64,000 nucleotides of DNA from Pseudoxanthomonas composti (GCF_004122095.1 NZ_SAWZ01000005.1:124001-188000); one strand, 5' to 3'. Positions 17,034 to 26,261 are shown, numbered from the stretch's first letter. Program-made: numbers and translations. Notes: a model not told the origin generated them from the letters alone.

Positions 17034-17055
17034 GCGAATTTGAAGCGAATGTGAA
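17034..17055 (-). promoter_or_regulatory. cre-tag-like CreB site upstream of creD
   Basis: On the minus strand TTCACATTCGC is followed at once by TTCAAATTCGC, two 11-bp units differing at one base. The core TTCAC-N6-TTCAA (17055 to 17040) matches the E. coli cre-tag TTCAC-N6-TTCAC in all but one base. A TATGCC (17003-16998) downstream could be the -10, giving a short leader before ATG 16971. Confidence 0.65.
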
Positions 17056-17197
17056 GTCAGGACCCCGACACCGCGGTCAGCCCGGACCAGCGCCTGCGAT
17101 CCCCATGGCGGGCGACTAAGAACCTTCCCTCGTGCGCGGGCGGCTTGCGCATCTGGACGGCTCCAGCGCGGTCGCCTGTCGCGCCGTGGCCGAACGC

Positions 17198-18628
17198 TCA
17201 GCCGGCCGGCAGCTGCAGTTGGGCGACCGCACCGACTGTCGCGCCGTTGACCAGGGTGACGCTGCCGCCGTGCAGGCGCGCGACCTCGCGCACGAACGGC
17301 AGCCCCAGCCCGGAGCTGCGCGCGCCGGTGGCCGGCCGCGGCAGCGAGTAGAAGCGTTCGAACACCCGCTCGCCGGCGTAGTCCGGAATGCCCGGGCCCT
17401 GATCGGTCACGCTGATGGTCACGGCCCTGTCGCCCGCCTCGGCGACGACCTGCACGCAGGCGCCCTCCGGGGAGAAGCCCACCGCGTTGTCCAGCAGGTT
17501 GCCCAGCGCCTGTCGCAGCAGGAAGGCATCGCCCTCCACCGCCGGCGCGTCGTGTGGTGCCTGCACCTGCACGGTGACCCGGCGCGCAAGGGCGGTGGCC
17601 GAGATGTCGTTGGCGCACTGCGCCAGCAGCTGGCCCACGTCCACGCGCTGGCGGTGCTGCAGCCAGCCGTGCTGTTCCACCTCCGCCAGGGCCAACAGCT
17701 TGTCGATGGTGGCGGTCAGGCGCGCTTCCTGCGCCTGGATGTTGCGGGCGAAGCGCTCGCGCTCGGCCTGCGGCAGCGGCTCCTGCAGCAGCTCGGCCGC
17801 GCCGCGGATCGCCGCCAGCGGGCTTTTCATCTCGTGCGTCAGCGACTGCACGTACTGCTCCACGTAAGCCTTGCCCTCCAGCTTGCGACGCATGGTTTCC
17901 AGCGCCTGGCCCAGGTCGCCGATCTCGTCGCGGCGCGGCCTGGGCGGCGCCACCGGCTGGCCCGCGCTGACCGCCTTGGCATAGCGGTTGAGCCCCCCGA
18001 TGCCGCGGATCAGCCAGGCGCTCATCGCCAGCCCGATCAGCGCCGACAGGCCGATCAGCCAGCCTCCGCGCTGCAGGATGTTGCGCTGGCTGGCCACGAT
18101 GAAGGGCTCCAGGGCGCGATTGGGCTGGGCGACGGTGAGCACCCCGATCAGCCGCTGGCCGTCGCTGATCGGCGCGGCCACGTGCATGACGGTGTTGATG
18201 GTGTCGCCGGGCGCCTCCGGGCTGGAGCGCGCGCCGTATTCCCCGCGCAAGGTGCGGTAGACATCGTTCCAGCGCGAGTTGTCGCGGCCCAGGTCGCGTC
18301 CCTGCGAGTCGTAGACCACCACGCCCCGCGCATCGGTGATGGTCACCCGGTAGTCCAGCGTGCGCTTGATGAAGCCGGAGACGTTGGCGTCCAGGTCGCG
18401 CCGCCGCGCCTGGGCCATGTGCTGGGCGAAATCGCCGCGCGCGATGACGCCATGCTTGAGGTCATCGGCCGCCATCACCGCCAGCATGTTGGCCGTTTCC
18501 ACCAGGGTCGATTCCATGGCCTGGCGCACGCCGGGCTTGACCTCGTTGACGAACACGCGCATCACGAAGAACGCGGCCAGGCCGACGATCAGGAAGAACG
18601 CCAGGAACAGGCGCAGGCCGAGGCGCAT
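17198..18628 (-). CDS. creC: Sensor histidine kinase CreC
   Basis: 476 residues: a membrane helix at about 5-27, a periplasmic sensor region to about 185, a second helix, HAMP, HisKA with SLTHEMKSPLAAIRG as the phospho-acceptor box, and HATPase_c with DQGPGIPDYAGERVFERFY and the GLGLPF box. It phosphorylates CreB. ATG 18628 is chosen because the first helix starts immediately and GGAG lies upstream. It follows creB after a 100-bp gap and precedes creD, so gene order is creB-creC-creD. Confidence 0.93.
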   Translation of the reverse strand: MRLGLRLFLAFFLIVGLAAFFVMRVFVNEVKPGVRQAMESTLVETANMLAVMAADDLKHGVIARGDFAQHMAQARRRDLDANVSGFIKRTLDYRVTITDARGVVVYDSQGRDLGRDNSRWNDVYRTLRGEYGARSSPEAPGDTINTVMHVAAPISDGQRLIGVLTVAQPNRALEPFIVASQRNILQRGGWLIGLSALIGLAMSAWLIRGIGGLNRYAKAVSAGQPVAPPRPRRDEIGDLGQALETMRRKLEGKAYVEQYVQSLTHEMKSPLAAIRGAAELLQEPLPQAERERFARNIQAQEARLTATIDKLLALAEVEQHGWLQHRQRVDVGQLLAQCANDISATALARRVTVQVQAPHDAPAVEGDAFLLRQALGNLLDNAVGFSPEGACVQVVAEAGDRAVTISVTDQGPGIPDYAGERVFERFYSLPRPATGARSSGLGLPFVREVARLHGGSVTLVNGATVGAVAQLQLPAG

Positions 18629-18728
18629 CAGGGCATCTCCGGGCTTCTGACGCGGCGCGCGGCCCCGCCAGGGACGTGCTCGGCCAGCGAGCCAGGGCAC
18701 GTCCGGCGCTGCGACGGGCCAAGCATCC

Positions 18729-19397
18729 TCACAGGTCCAGGGAGTAGCCGATGCCGCGGTGGGTGCGGATCGGGTCGGCCTGCGCACCGGCGCTGCGCAA
18801 CTTGGCGCGCAGGGTCTTGATGTGGGTGTCGATGGTGCGGTCGGCGCTGTCGGCGGCCGGGTCCCAGCCGTGGTCCATCAGCTGGGCGCGGCTGAGGATG
18901 GCGCCGGGGCGCGCCAGCAGCGCGTCGAGCACGGCGAACTCGTAGCGGGTCAGGTCCAGCAACTGGCCGGCGTAACGGATGCGATGGCTCTGGCGGTCCA
19001 CCGCGAAGGGGCCGTGCTGCGCCGGCGCCGGCGTGGCGGCCGCGCGGCGCAGGCGCGCCCGCACCCGCGCCACCAGTTCGCGCGGGGAGAAGGGCTTGGC
19101 CACGTAGTCGTCCGCGCCCAGCTCCAGCCCCAGCACCCGGTCCACCTCGTCGCTGCGCGCGGTGAGGAAGATCACCGGTACCTGGCTGAAGCCGCGCAGC
19201 TGCCGGCACACATCGAAGCCGGTGATGTCCGGCAAGCCCACATCCAGCACCAGCACGTCCACCCCGCCGCGGCCGATGCGGGCCAGCGCATCGCGTCCCA
19301 GGGCCACGTGTTCGGCTTGCAGGCCCTCGCTGCGCAAGGCGTACAGCACGGTATCGGCGATGGCCGATTCGTCCTCGGCAAGCAGAATGGTCGGCAT
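18729..19397 (-). CDS. creB: Response regulator CreB
   Basis: 222 residues: receiver (Asp in VLDVGLPDITG, Lys in VAKPFS) plus an OmpR-type winged helix. It acts on creD and other envelope genes. ATG 19397 begins MPTILLAEDES; longer in-frame starts at 19409 and 19430 would run into the promoter. A TATGCT sits 7 nt before the ATG, so the message may be leaderless. Only 31 bp separate it from the divergent rlmJ start. Confidence 0.92.
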   Translation of the reverse strand: MPTILLAEDESAIADTVLYALRSEGLQAEHVALGRDALARIGRGGVDVLVLDVGLPDITGFDVCRQLRGFSQVPVIFLTARSDEVDRVLGLELGADDYVAKPFSPRELVARVRARLRRAAATPAPAQHGPFAVDRQSHRIRYAGQLLDLTRYEFAVLDALLARPGAILSRAQLMDHGWDPAADSADRTIDTHIKTLRAKLRSAGAQADPIRTHRGIGYSLDL

Positions 19398-19428
19398 GGC
19401 GCGCAGCATATCCGTATCCTTCACCGCC
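19398..19428. promoter_or_regulatory. Back-to-back creB and rlmJ promoters
   Basis: The divergent interval is 31 bp. On the minus strand TATGCT (19410-19405) is 7 nt from the creB ATG; on the plus strand TATCCT (19415-19420) is 8 nt from the rlmJ ATG. Any -35 for one would lie over the start of the other, so the two polymerases should exclude each other. Confidence 0.5.
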
Positions 19429-20286
19429 ATGAATTACCGACACGGCTTCCATGCCGGCAACCACGCCGATGTCCTCAAGCACGTCATCGTGCTGATGCTG
19501 CTGGAGGCGCTCAAGGCCAAACCCAGCCCGTTCTTCGTGCTCGACACCCACGCCGGCCGCGGCCGCTACCTGCTGGGGGGCGAGCAGAGCCAACGCACCG
19601 GCGAGGCCGCCACCGGCATCCTGCGCCTGGCCGCGCACAAGGGCCTGCCGGCGCCGTTGAAGGCCTATTTGCAGGCGGTCAAAGCCGGCAACCCGGTCGA
19701 TGCGCTGCTGGCCTACCCGGGCTCGCCAATGCTGGTGGCCCAGGCCCTGCGCGAGGGCGACCGCCTGGCCGCCTGCGAGCTGCAGGCCGAGGAAGCCCAG
19801 GCCTTGAAGGCGCTGTTCACCGGCGATGCCAAGGTGGCCGTGCACGCCCGCGACGGCTACGGTGCGATCAAGGCGCTGCTGCCGCCGCGCGTTGGCCAGG
19901 ACAGGTTCGCCCGCGGCCTGGTGCTGATCGACCCACCCTACGAGGCGCAGCAGGACGAATACCCGCTGGTGCGCGATGCGGTCGCCGAGTGCCTGCAACG
20001 CTGGCCCGGGGCGATGGTGGCGGTGTGGTACCCGATCAAGCAGCGCCGCACCCTGCAGCCCTTCTATCGCCGGGTGGCCTCGCTGCCGGCCAAGGGCGTG
20101 CTGGCGGCCGAGCTGCTGGTGCACCCGGACGACTCCCCGCTGCGCTTGAACGGCAGCGGCATGTTGCTGTTCAACCCGCCCTGGCAGCTGGACCAGGCCC
20201 TGGCGCCGGTGCTGAAAGCCCTGGATGCGGCCCTGGGCGAGCCGGGCGCCAGCCACCTGCTCACCTGGCTGCGCCCGCCGGTGTGA
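19429..20286 (+). CDS. rlmJ: 23S rRNA (adenine(2030)-N6)-methyltransferase
   Basis: 285 residues. The N-terminal MNYRHGFHAGNHADVLKHV is diagnostic of RlmJ; the DPPY catalytic motif is in LIDPPYEAQ. It methylates A2030 of 23S rRNA using S-adenosylmethionine. The start is set by the family signature and by the -10-like TATCCT 8 nt upstream. It is divergent from creB. Confidence 0.94.
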   Translation: MNYRHGFHAGNHADVLKHVIVLMLLEALKAKPSPFFVLDTHAGRGRYLLGGEQSQRTGEAATGILRLAAHKGLPAPLKAYLQAVKAGNPVDALLAYPGSPMLVAQALREGDRLAACELQAEEAQALKALFTGDAKVAVHARDGYGAIKALLPPRVGQDRFARGLVLIDPPYEAQQDEYPLVRDAVAECLQRWPGAMVAVWYPIKQRRTLQPFYRRVASLPAKGVLAAELLVHPDDSPLRLNGSGMLLFNPPWQLDQALAPVLKALDAALGEPGASHLLTWLRPPV

Positions 20287-20347
20287 GCCGCCCGCGCCGG
20301 CACGGCCGGCGTGAAGACCGCGTCCAGTGCGGCCAAAAGGAGCGTCG

Positions 20348-20353
20348 TATGAT
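20348..20353 (+). promoter_or_regulatory. -10-like element before the GNAT gene
   Basis: TATGAT, a good -10 match, about 85 bp before the ATG at 20440. No convincing -35 is seen. Confidence 0.3.
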
Positions 20354-20439
20354 CGGACCGAACCGGGGCTGCTGTTCATCCAGCGGCCACGCCACTCGCG
20401 CAGCGTTCCGACCGAGGTCGAAGGGAGCATCGCAGTCGC

Positions 20440-21021
20440 ATGAACAGTTCCAAGCGCCTGCCCCCGTGGCATGAACACTTCAGGCTATCCAACGGGCACG
20501 AGCTGCTGATCCGCCCGATCCGTCCGGAGGATGCAGAACCGCTGCGGGCCGGCTTCAGCCTGCTGGGCCCGGACGAGATCCGCCAGCGATTCCTCTATGC
20601 CGGCAACGAGTTGTCCGCCGAGATGGCCGCGCGCCTGTGCGCGCCTTCGCCGCAGAAGGAGTTCGCCCTGGTGGCCGCCGAGTCCCTGCCCCCGGGCGAG
20701 GCGCTGGTCGGTGCAGTGGCACGCGCGGCCATGGAGCCGGGCAGCAACCGGGCCGAGTTCACGGTGCTGATCAGCCGTTTCCTGGCCGGGCAGGGCCTGG
20801 GCCGCCACCTGATCGGCAGGCTGGTGAAGTGGGCGCGGCGGCGTGAGCTGGACCAGCTCTACGGCGATCTGCTGGAAACCAACCACCCGGCCCTGCAGCT
20901 GACCCAGTCCATGGGCTTTCGCATCGTGCCCGAGGACAGCCTGGACGGCCTGGTGCGCATCGTGCTGGATCTGTCCAAGGCCGCGCCGGAGGAGCCGGCC
21001 ACGGTCGACCAGCCGGTCTGA
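20440..21021 (+). CDS. GNAT acetyltransferase resembling the Pat C-terminal domain
   Basis: 193 residues. The region FLAGQGLGRHLIGRLV carries the acetyl-CoA motif (Q-x-x-G-x-G), and the whole sequence, with LLIRPIRPEDAEPLRAGF and QRFLYA near the start, resembles the acetyltransferase domain of protein lysine acetyltransferases of the Pat/PatZ type. The large acyl-CoA-ligase-like part of those proteins is absent. A protein-acetylating role is plausible but inferred. AAGGGAGC precedes the start. Confidence 0.82.
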   Translation: MNSSKRLPPWHEHFRLSNGHELLIRPIRPEDAEPLRAGFSLLGPDEIRQRFLYAGNELSAEMAARLCAPSPQKEFALVAAESLPPGEALVGAVARAAMEPGSNRAEFTVLISRFLAGQGLGRHLIGRLVKWARRRELDQLYGDLLETNHPALQLTQSMGFRIVPEDSLDGLVRIVLDLSKAAPEEPATVDQPV

Positions 21022-21089
21022 CCGCCATCGTGGGTGCGCGTCCGGTCCTGGGACCTGTACGCGTCGAAGGCCGCTTCACCTCGCTGGGC

Positions 21090-21095
21090 TAACAT
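21090..21095 (+). promoter_or_regulatory. -10-like element of mfd (near-leaderless)
   Basis: TAACAT lies 9 nt before the mfd ATG at 21105. No ribosome-binding site lies between them. Confidence 0.4.
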
Positions 21096-21104
21096 GCCCG
21101 GTTC

Positions 21105-24100
21105 ATGAAAAGTTCTCCCGCTTCCGTCGTGCCGCTGCCCCGCAGCGGCCAGTCGCGCGCGTACTGGCGCGCCCCCGCCTCTCCGACTGCCCTGGCCTGG
21201 TTCCTGATCCAGGCCGCACGCGTGCACGATGCCCCGATCCTGGCGGTGGCGCGCGACAACCACGGCGCGCACCAGCTCGAATCGGACCTGCACACGCTGC
21301 TGGGCGAGGATGCCCAGCTGCCGGTGGTGCCGTTCCCGGACTGGGAAACCCTGCCCTACGATCGCTTCAGCCCGCACCCGGACATCGTCTCCCAGCGCCT
21401 GGCCGCCCTGCACCGGCTGCCTTCGCTCAAGCGCGGCATCGTCATCGTGCCGGTGCAGACGCTGATGCAGCGGCTGGCGCCGTTGAAGTACATCGTCGGC
21501 GGCAGCTTCGACCTTGCCGTCGGCCAGCGCCTGGACATGGACGCGGAAAAGCGCCGGCTGGAGCTGGCCGGCTACCGCAACGTGCCGCAGGTGCTGGACC
21601 CGGGCGATTTCGCCGTGCGCGGCGGGCTGCTGGACGTGTACCCGATGGGCGCGCGGCAGCCGCTGCGCATCGAGCTGTTCGATGAGGACATCGATTCGAT
21701 CCGTGCCTTCGACCCGGAAAGCCAGCGCTCGCTGGACAAGCTGACCCAGGTCAAGCTGCTGCCGGGCCGCGAGGTGCCGCTGGACGAGCTGTCCATCGGC
21801 CGCGCCATGGACGCCCTGCGCACGCGCTACGACATCGACACCCGCCGCAGCAGCCTGTACCAGGATCTCAAGGCCGGGGTGGCGCCGGCCGGCATCGAGT
21901 ACTACCTGCCCCTCTTCTACGATGCGACCGCCACGCTGTTCGACTACCTGGACCCGGCCACCCTGCCGCTGCTGGTGGATGGCAGCTACGAGGCCTCCGA
22001 GGCGTTCTGGGCGCAGACCGGCAACCGCTACGAGCAGCGCCGGCACGACGTGGAGCGCCCGCTGCTGCCGCCGGCCGAGCTGTACCTGGCCCCGGACAAG
22101 CTGCGCGAGCAGCTCAACCGTGGCAACCGCATCGAGCTGTGCAACCCCGGCCATGCCCGCCTGGAGGAAGCCAATGCCCTGGGCGAGGCACCGCTGCCGC
22201 CCTTGCCCATTGCCGCGCGCGACGTCGCGCCGGGCAAGGCGCTGAAGGATTTCCTGTCGCACTACCCCGGGCGCGTGCTGATCGCCGCAGACTCGGCCGG
22301 CCGCCGCGAGGCGCTGCTGGAGGTCCTGGCCGGCGCGGGGTTGAAGCCGCCGACGGTGGAGGGTTTTGGCCAGTTCCTGGAGGGCAAGGATGCTTTCGCC
22401 ATCGCCGTGGCGCCGCTGGAGGACGGCTTTGCCGTGGACACGCCGCAGATCGCGGTGCTGACCGAGCGCCAGCTGTTCCCCGAGCGCGCCACCCAGCCGC
22501 ATCGCCGCCGCGCCCGCGCCAAGGAGCCGGAGGCCATCATCCGCGACCTGGGCGAGCTGTCCGAAGGCGCGCCCATCGTCCACGAGGACCACGGCGTGGG
22601 CCGCTACCGCGGCCTGATGGTGCTGGAAGCCGGCGGCATGCCGGCCGAATACCTGGAGATCGAGTATGCCAAGGGCGACCGCCTGTACGTACCGGTCTCC
22701 CAGCTGCACCTGATCAGCCGCTATTCCGGCGCCTCGGTGGAAACCGCGCCGCTGCATTCGCTGGGCGGCGAGGCCTGGACCAAGGCCAAGCGCAAGGCCG
22801 CCGAGAAGGTCCGCGACGTGGCCGCCGAGCTGCTGGAGATCCAGGCGCGCCGGCATGCGCGCGTGGGCCTGGCGCTGGACGTGGACCGCGCGATGTACGA
22901 GCCGTTCGCGGCCGGCTTCCCGTTCGAGGAGACGCCAGACCAGCATGCGGCCATCGAGGCGGTGCTGCGCGACCTGGCCAGTTCGCTGCCGATGGACCGG
23001 GTGGTCTGCGGCGATGTTGGCTTCGGCAAGACCGAGGTCGCCGTGCGCGCGGCCTTCGCCGCGGCCAGCGCCGGCAAGCAGGTGGCGGTGCTGGTGCCGA
23101 CCACGCTGCTGGCCGAGCAGCACTACCGCAACTTCCGCGACCGCTTCGCCGACTATCCGATGAAGGTCGAAGTGCTCTCGCGCTTCAAGTCGACCAAGGA
23201 GATCAAGGCCGAGCTGGCCAAATTGGCCGACGGGCAGCTGGACGTGATCGTGGGCACCCATCGGCTGCTGCAGGCCGATGTGAAGTTCAAGGACCTGGGC
23301 CTGGTGATCGTGGACGAGGAGCAGCGCTTCGGCGTGCGCCAGAAGGAAGCGCTCAAGGCGCTGCGCGCCGAGGTGCACCTGCTGACCCTGACCGCCACGC
23401 CGATCCCGCGCACGCTCAACATGGCCATGGCCGGCCTGCGCGACCTGTCCATCATCGCCACCCCGCCGGCCAACCGCATGGCGGTGCAGACCTTCATCAC
23501 GCCCTGGGACGGGCCGCTGCTGCGCGAGGCCTTCCAGCGCGAGCTCTCCCGCGGCGGCCAGGTGTACTTCCTGCACAACGACGTGCAGACCATCCCGCAG
23601 ATGCAGCGCGAGCTGCAGGCGCTGGTGCCGGAGGCGCGCATCGGCGTGGCCCACGGGCAGATGCCCGAGCGCGAGCTGGAACAGGTGATGCTGAGCTTCC
23701 AGAAGCAGCGCTTCAACGTGCTGCTGTGCTCGACGATCATCGAATCGGGCATCGACATCCCCAACGCCAACACCATCGTCATCAACCGCGCCGACAAGTT
23801 CGGCCTGGCCCAGCTGCACCAGCTGCGCGGCCGCGTCGGGCGCTCGCACCACCGCTCCTATGCCTATCTGGTGGTGCCGGAGAAGCGCGCGCTCACCCCC
23901 GATGCCGAACGCCGGCTGGAGGCGATCGCCTCGATGGACGAACTGGGCGCCGGCTTCATGCTGTCCACCCACGACCTGGAGATCCGCGGCGCTGGCGAGC
24001 TGCTGGGCGAGGACCAGAGCGGGCAGATGGCCGAGATCGGCTTCAGCCTGTACACCGAGCTGCTGGATCGCGCCGTGCGCTCGATCCGGCAGGGCAAGCT

Positions 24101-24569
24101 GCCGGACGTGGATGCCGGCGACGAGGCGCGCGGGGCGGAGATCGTGCTGCATGTGCCTGCGCTGATTCCGGAGGACTATCTGGGCGACGTGCACGCGCGC
24201 CTGACCCTGTACAAGCGCATCGCCAATGCGCGCGACGCCGGCGAGCTGCGCGAGCTGCAGGTGGAGATGATCGACCGCTTCGGCCTGCTGCCGGAGGCGG
24301 TGAAGAACCTGTTCGCCATCACCGAACTCAAGCTCACCGCCACCACCCTGGGCATCCGCAAGCTGGAGCTGGGCGAGAACGGCGGCCGGGTGGTGTTCGA
24401 GTCGCAGCCCAGCATCGACCCGATGGCCATCATCACCATGATCCAGAAGCAGCCCAAGCTCTACGCGATGGACGGCCCGGACAAGCTGAAGGTCAAGCTG
24501 CCGCTGCCGGAGGCGGTCGATCGCTTCAATGCGGCCAAGGGGCTGCTGATGGCGCTGTCGAAGGGATGA
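21105..24569 (+). CDS. mfd: Transcription-repair coupling factor Mfd
   Basis: 1154 residues, the usual length. Order: UvrB-homology region (1-340), CarD-like RNA-polymerase-interacting domain (HEDHGVGRYRGL, about 485-560), helicase with Walker A GDVGFGKTEVA and the DEEQ box (VDEEQRFG), RecG-like TRG motif, and the C-terminal regulatory domain. It removes stalled RNA polymerase and recruits UvrA. Very long antisense frames cover it but are codon-bias shadows. Confidence 0.97.
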   Translation: MKSSPASVVPLPRSGQSRAYWRAPASPTALAWFLIQAARVHDAPILAVARDNHGAHQLESDLHTLLGEDAQLPVVPFPDWETLPYDRFSPHPDIVSQRLAALHRLPSLKRGIVIVPVQTLMQRLAPLKYIVGGSFDLAVGQRLDMDAEKRRLELAGYRNVPQVLDPGDFAVRGGLLDVYPMGARQPLRIELFDEDIDSIRAFDPESQRSLDKLTQVKLLPGREVPLDELSIGRAMDALRTRYDIDTRRSSLYQDLKAGVAPAGIEYYLPLFYDATATLFDYLDPATLPLLVDGSYEASEAFWAQTGNRYEQRRHDVERPLLPPAELYLAPDKLREQLNRGNRIELCNPGHARLEEANALGEAPLPPLPIAARDVAPGKALKDFLSHYPGRVLIAADSAGRREALLEVLAGAGLKPPTVEGFGQFLEGKDAFAIAVAPLEDGFAVDTPQIAVLTERQLFPERATQPHRRRARAKEPEAIIRDLGELSEGAPIVHEDHGVGRYRGLMVLEAGGMPAEYLEIEYAKGDRLYVPVSQLHLISRYSGASVETAPLHSLGGEAWTKAKRKAAEKVRDVAAELLEIQARRHARVGLALDVDRAMYEPFAAGFPFEETPDQHAAIEAVLRDLASSLPMDRVVCGDVGFGKTEVAVRAAFAAASAGKQVAVLVPTTLLAEQHYRNFRDRFADYPMKVEVLSRFKSTKEIKAELAKLADGQLDVIVGTHRLLQADVKFKDLGLVIVDEEQRFGVRQKEALKALRAEVHLLTLTATPIPRTLNMAMAGLRDLSIIATPPANRMAVQTFITPWDGPLLREAFQRELSRGGQVYFLHNDVQTIPQMQRELQALVPEARIGVAHGQMPERELEQVMLSFQKQRFNVLLCSTIIESGIDIPNANTIVINRADKFGLAQLHQLRGRVGRSHHRSYAYLVVPEKRALTPDAERRLEAIASMDELGAGFMLSTHDLEIRGAGELLGEDQSGQMAEIGFSLYTELLDRAVRSIRQGKLPDVDAGDEARGAEIVLHVPALIPEDYLGDVHARLTLYKRIANARDAGELRELQVEMIDRFGLLPEAVKNLFAITELKLTATTLGIRKLELGENGGRVVFESQPSIDPMAIITMIQKQPKLYAMDGPDKLKVKLPLPEAVDRFNAAKGLLMALSKG

Positions 24570-24576
24570 GCTCAAG

Positions 24577-24700
24577 GCGAGGAGTGAGCGCAGAGGAGTG
24601 AGGAGTGAGCAGAGCGACGGGACGGATCGACCCGACTCGCGCTGACTCGTTCCTCGTTCCTCTCCACTCGTTCCTCTCTCAGTCCTCTCCCTCCCCGCCA
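24577..24700. repeat. GAGGAGTGAG-type repeat after mfd
   Basis: A purine-rich arm at 24577-24609 is identical over 33 bp to 48847-48879. It is followed by a pyrimidine-rich arm (about 24640-24700: CTCGTTCCTC and CTCTCTCAGTCCTCTCC) that is a partial reverse complement. The transcript could fold into a long imperfect hairpin just after the mfd stop. A shared segment around GCAGCGCAGCATC follows here and inside the 48.8-kb copy. Confidence 0.75.
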
Positions 24701-24791
24701 CCATGGCGCAGCGCAGCATCGACCGCGCTGGCCCACCCCGGCCCGCGCCCCTACCATGGCGCCCACTCCCTCGCGACGGACCACGCGCACG

Positions 24792-26060
24792 ATGCCCACG
24801 CCCCAGTTGTCGATGTACTTCTTCCTGCAGGCGGCGGTCATCCTGTTCGTGTGCCGCATGGTCGGCCTGCTGGCCAAGCGCATTGGTCAGCCGCAGGTGG
24901 TGGGCGAGATGATCGCCGGCGTGACCCTGGGACCTTCGCTGTTCGGCCTGCTGCTGCCGGGCACGCAGGCGGCGCTGTTCCCCAAGCAGACCCTGGACAC
25001 GCTGTACGTGCTGGCGCAGTTCGGCGTGGGCTTCTACATGTTCCTGGTCGGCACGGGCTTCCGTGGCGACCATTTCCGCGCGCGCTATCGCAGCGCAATG
25101 AGCGTCTCGGTGGCCGGCATCGCCGTGCCGTTCGTGCTGGCCTTCGCGCTGATGCCCTGGCTGATCCATGTCCAGGGCCTGTTCTCGGCCAAGGCCAAGC
25201 CGTTCGAAGCCTCGCTGTTCCTGGGCGCGGCCATCGCCATCACCGCCTTCCCGATGCTGGCGCGCATCATCCACGAGCGCGGCCTGACCAATAGCTCGCT
25301 GGGCACGCTGGCCCTGACCGCTGGCGCCTTCGACGATGCGGCGGCCTGGTGCATCCTGGCCGTGGTGCTGGCCAGCTTCGGCGGCAGCTGGACCGGGGCG
25401 TGGCTGGCCATCGGTGGCGGCGTCCTGTTCGTGCTGTTCATGGCCTTTATCGGCCGTCGCCTGCTGGCCGGCCTGTCCAGGCATGTCAGCGAGGACAAGC
25501 CCCTGGGCATGGGGGTGGTGGCCACGGTGCTGGTGTGCTTCTGCCTGTGCGCCTTCGCCATGGACGTGATCGGCATCCATGCGGTATTCGGCGGCTTCAT
25601 CCTCGGCGCCTGCCTGCCGCGCGGCGCGCTGACCGAGAAGCTGCGCGAGACCATGCAGCCGTTCGTGGTGGTGTTCCTGCTGCCGATGTTCTTCACCTAT
25701 TCGGGCCTGAAGACCCAGCTGAACGTGCTGCTGCAGCCGGAGATCCTGCTGGCCGGCGTGGCGATCCTGGCCGCGTCCTTCCTGGGCAAGGGCGTGGCCT
25801 GCTGGGCGGCCGCGCGCGCCACTGGCGAGAACAACCGCGATGCCATGGCCATCGGCGCGCTGATGAACGCGCGCGGGCTGATGGAGCTGATCATCATCAA
25901 CATCGGCCTGCAGGCCGGGGTCATCGAGCAGGGCCTGTTCTCGATCCTGGTGCTGATGGCCATCCTGTCCACGCTGATGGCCACGCCGGTCTTCAACTGG
26001 GTCATGCGCCGCGGCCCGCGCAGCCGCGGCGAGAACCTGCAGCTGTTCGAGCAGTCCTGA
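24792..26060 (+). CDS. CPA2-family cation:proton antiporter
   Basis: 422 residues from ATG 24792, with about 12 membrane helices. Family segments include KRIGQPQVVGEMIAGVTLGP, the acidic pair in AGAFDDAAAW and ARGLMELIIIN. The KefB/KefC C-terminal RCK/TrkA-N domain is missing, so this is the shorter type that exchanges K+ or Na+ for H+ without that control module. An ATG at 24756 is in frame but would add 12 non-hydrophobic residues. Confidence 0.88.
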   Translation: MPTPQLSMYFFLQAAVILFVCRMVGLLAKRIGQPQVVGEMIAGVTLGPSLFGLLLPGTQAALFPKQTLDTLYVLAQFGVGFYMFLVGTGFRGDHFRARYRSAMSVSVAGIAVPFVLAFALMPWLIHVQGLFSAKAKPFEASLFLGAAIAITAFPMLARIIHERGLTNSSLGTLALTAGAFDDAAAWCILAVVLASFGGSWTGAWLAIGGGVLFVLFMAFIGRRLLAGLSRHVSEDKPLGMGVVATVLVCFCLCAFAMDVIGIHAVFGGFILGACLPRGALTEKLRETMQPFVVVFLLPMFFTYSGLKTQLNVLLQPEILLAGVAILAASFLGKGVACWAAARATGENNRDAMAIGALMNARGLMELIIINIGLQAGVIEQGLFSILVLMAILSTLMATPVFNWVMRRGPRSRGENLQLFEQS

Positions 26061-26078
26061 AGCCCGCCCGCGCCGCGG

Positions 26079-26261
26079 TCAGCTGCCGACTGCGGCCTCC
26101 AGCTCGGCCAGGGCGATCTGGCCGGCAGCCACATCGCCGGTCAGGGTGAAATCCAGGTCCTCTTCGGCGTCGTCCTCGTGCAGGGTGTACCCATGCCGTT
26201 CCAGGACCGCGCGCTTCTGCGCGTAGGTGAGGACGTAGAGGATGGGCAATCGGCTGGGCAT
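26079..26261 (-). CDS. Small uncharacterised acidic protein (60 residues)
   Basis: A 60-residue frame beginning MPSRLPILYVLTYAQKRAVL, then an acidic segment (HEDDAEEDLDF) and an alanine-rich helical tail. It is the true N-terminal part of a longer antisense reading over ilvE that has no support. I know no function. It converges on the antiporter gene 18 bp away and is divergent from ilvE. The conserved-looking N-terminus and its place in a gene-sized gap make it a probable gene. Confidence 0.55.
   Translation of the reverse strand: MPSRLPILYVLTYAQKRAVLERHGYTLHEDDAEEDLDFTLTGDVAAGQIALAELEAAVGS

Noticed and set aside
20859-25580. 1573-residue minus-strand frame over mfd
   Set aside because: Same cause: antisense to a certain gene, no domains, low-complexity composition.
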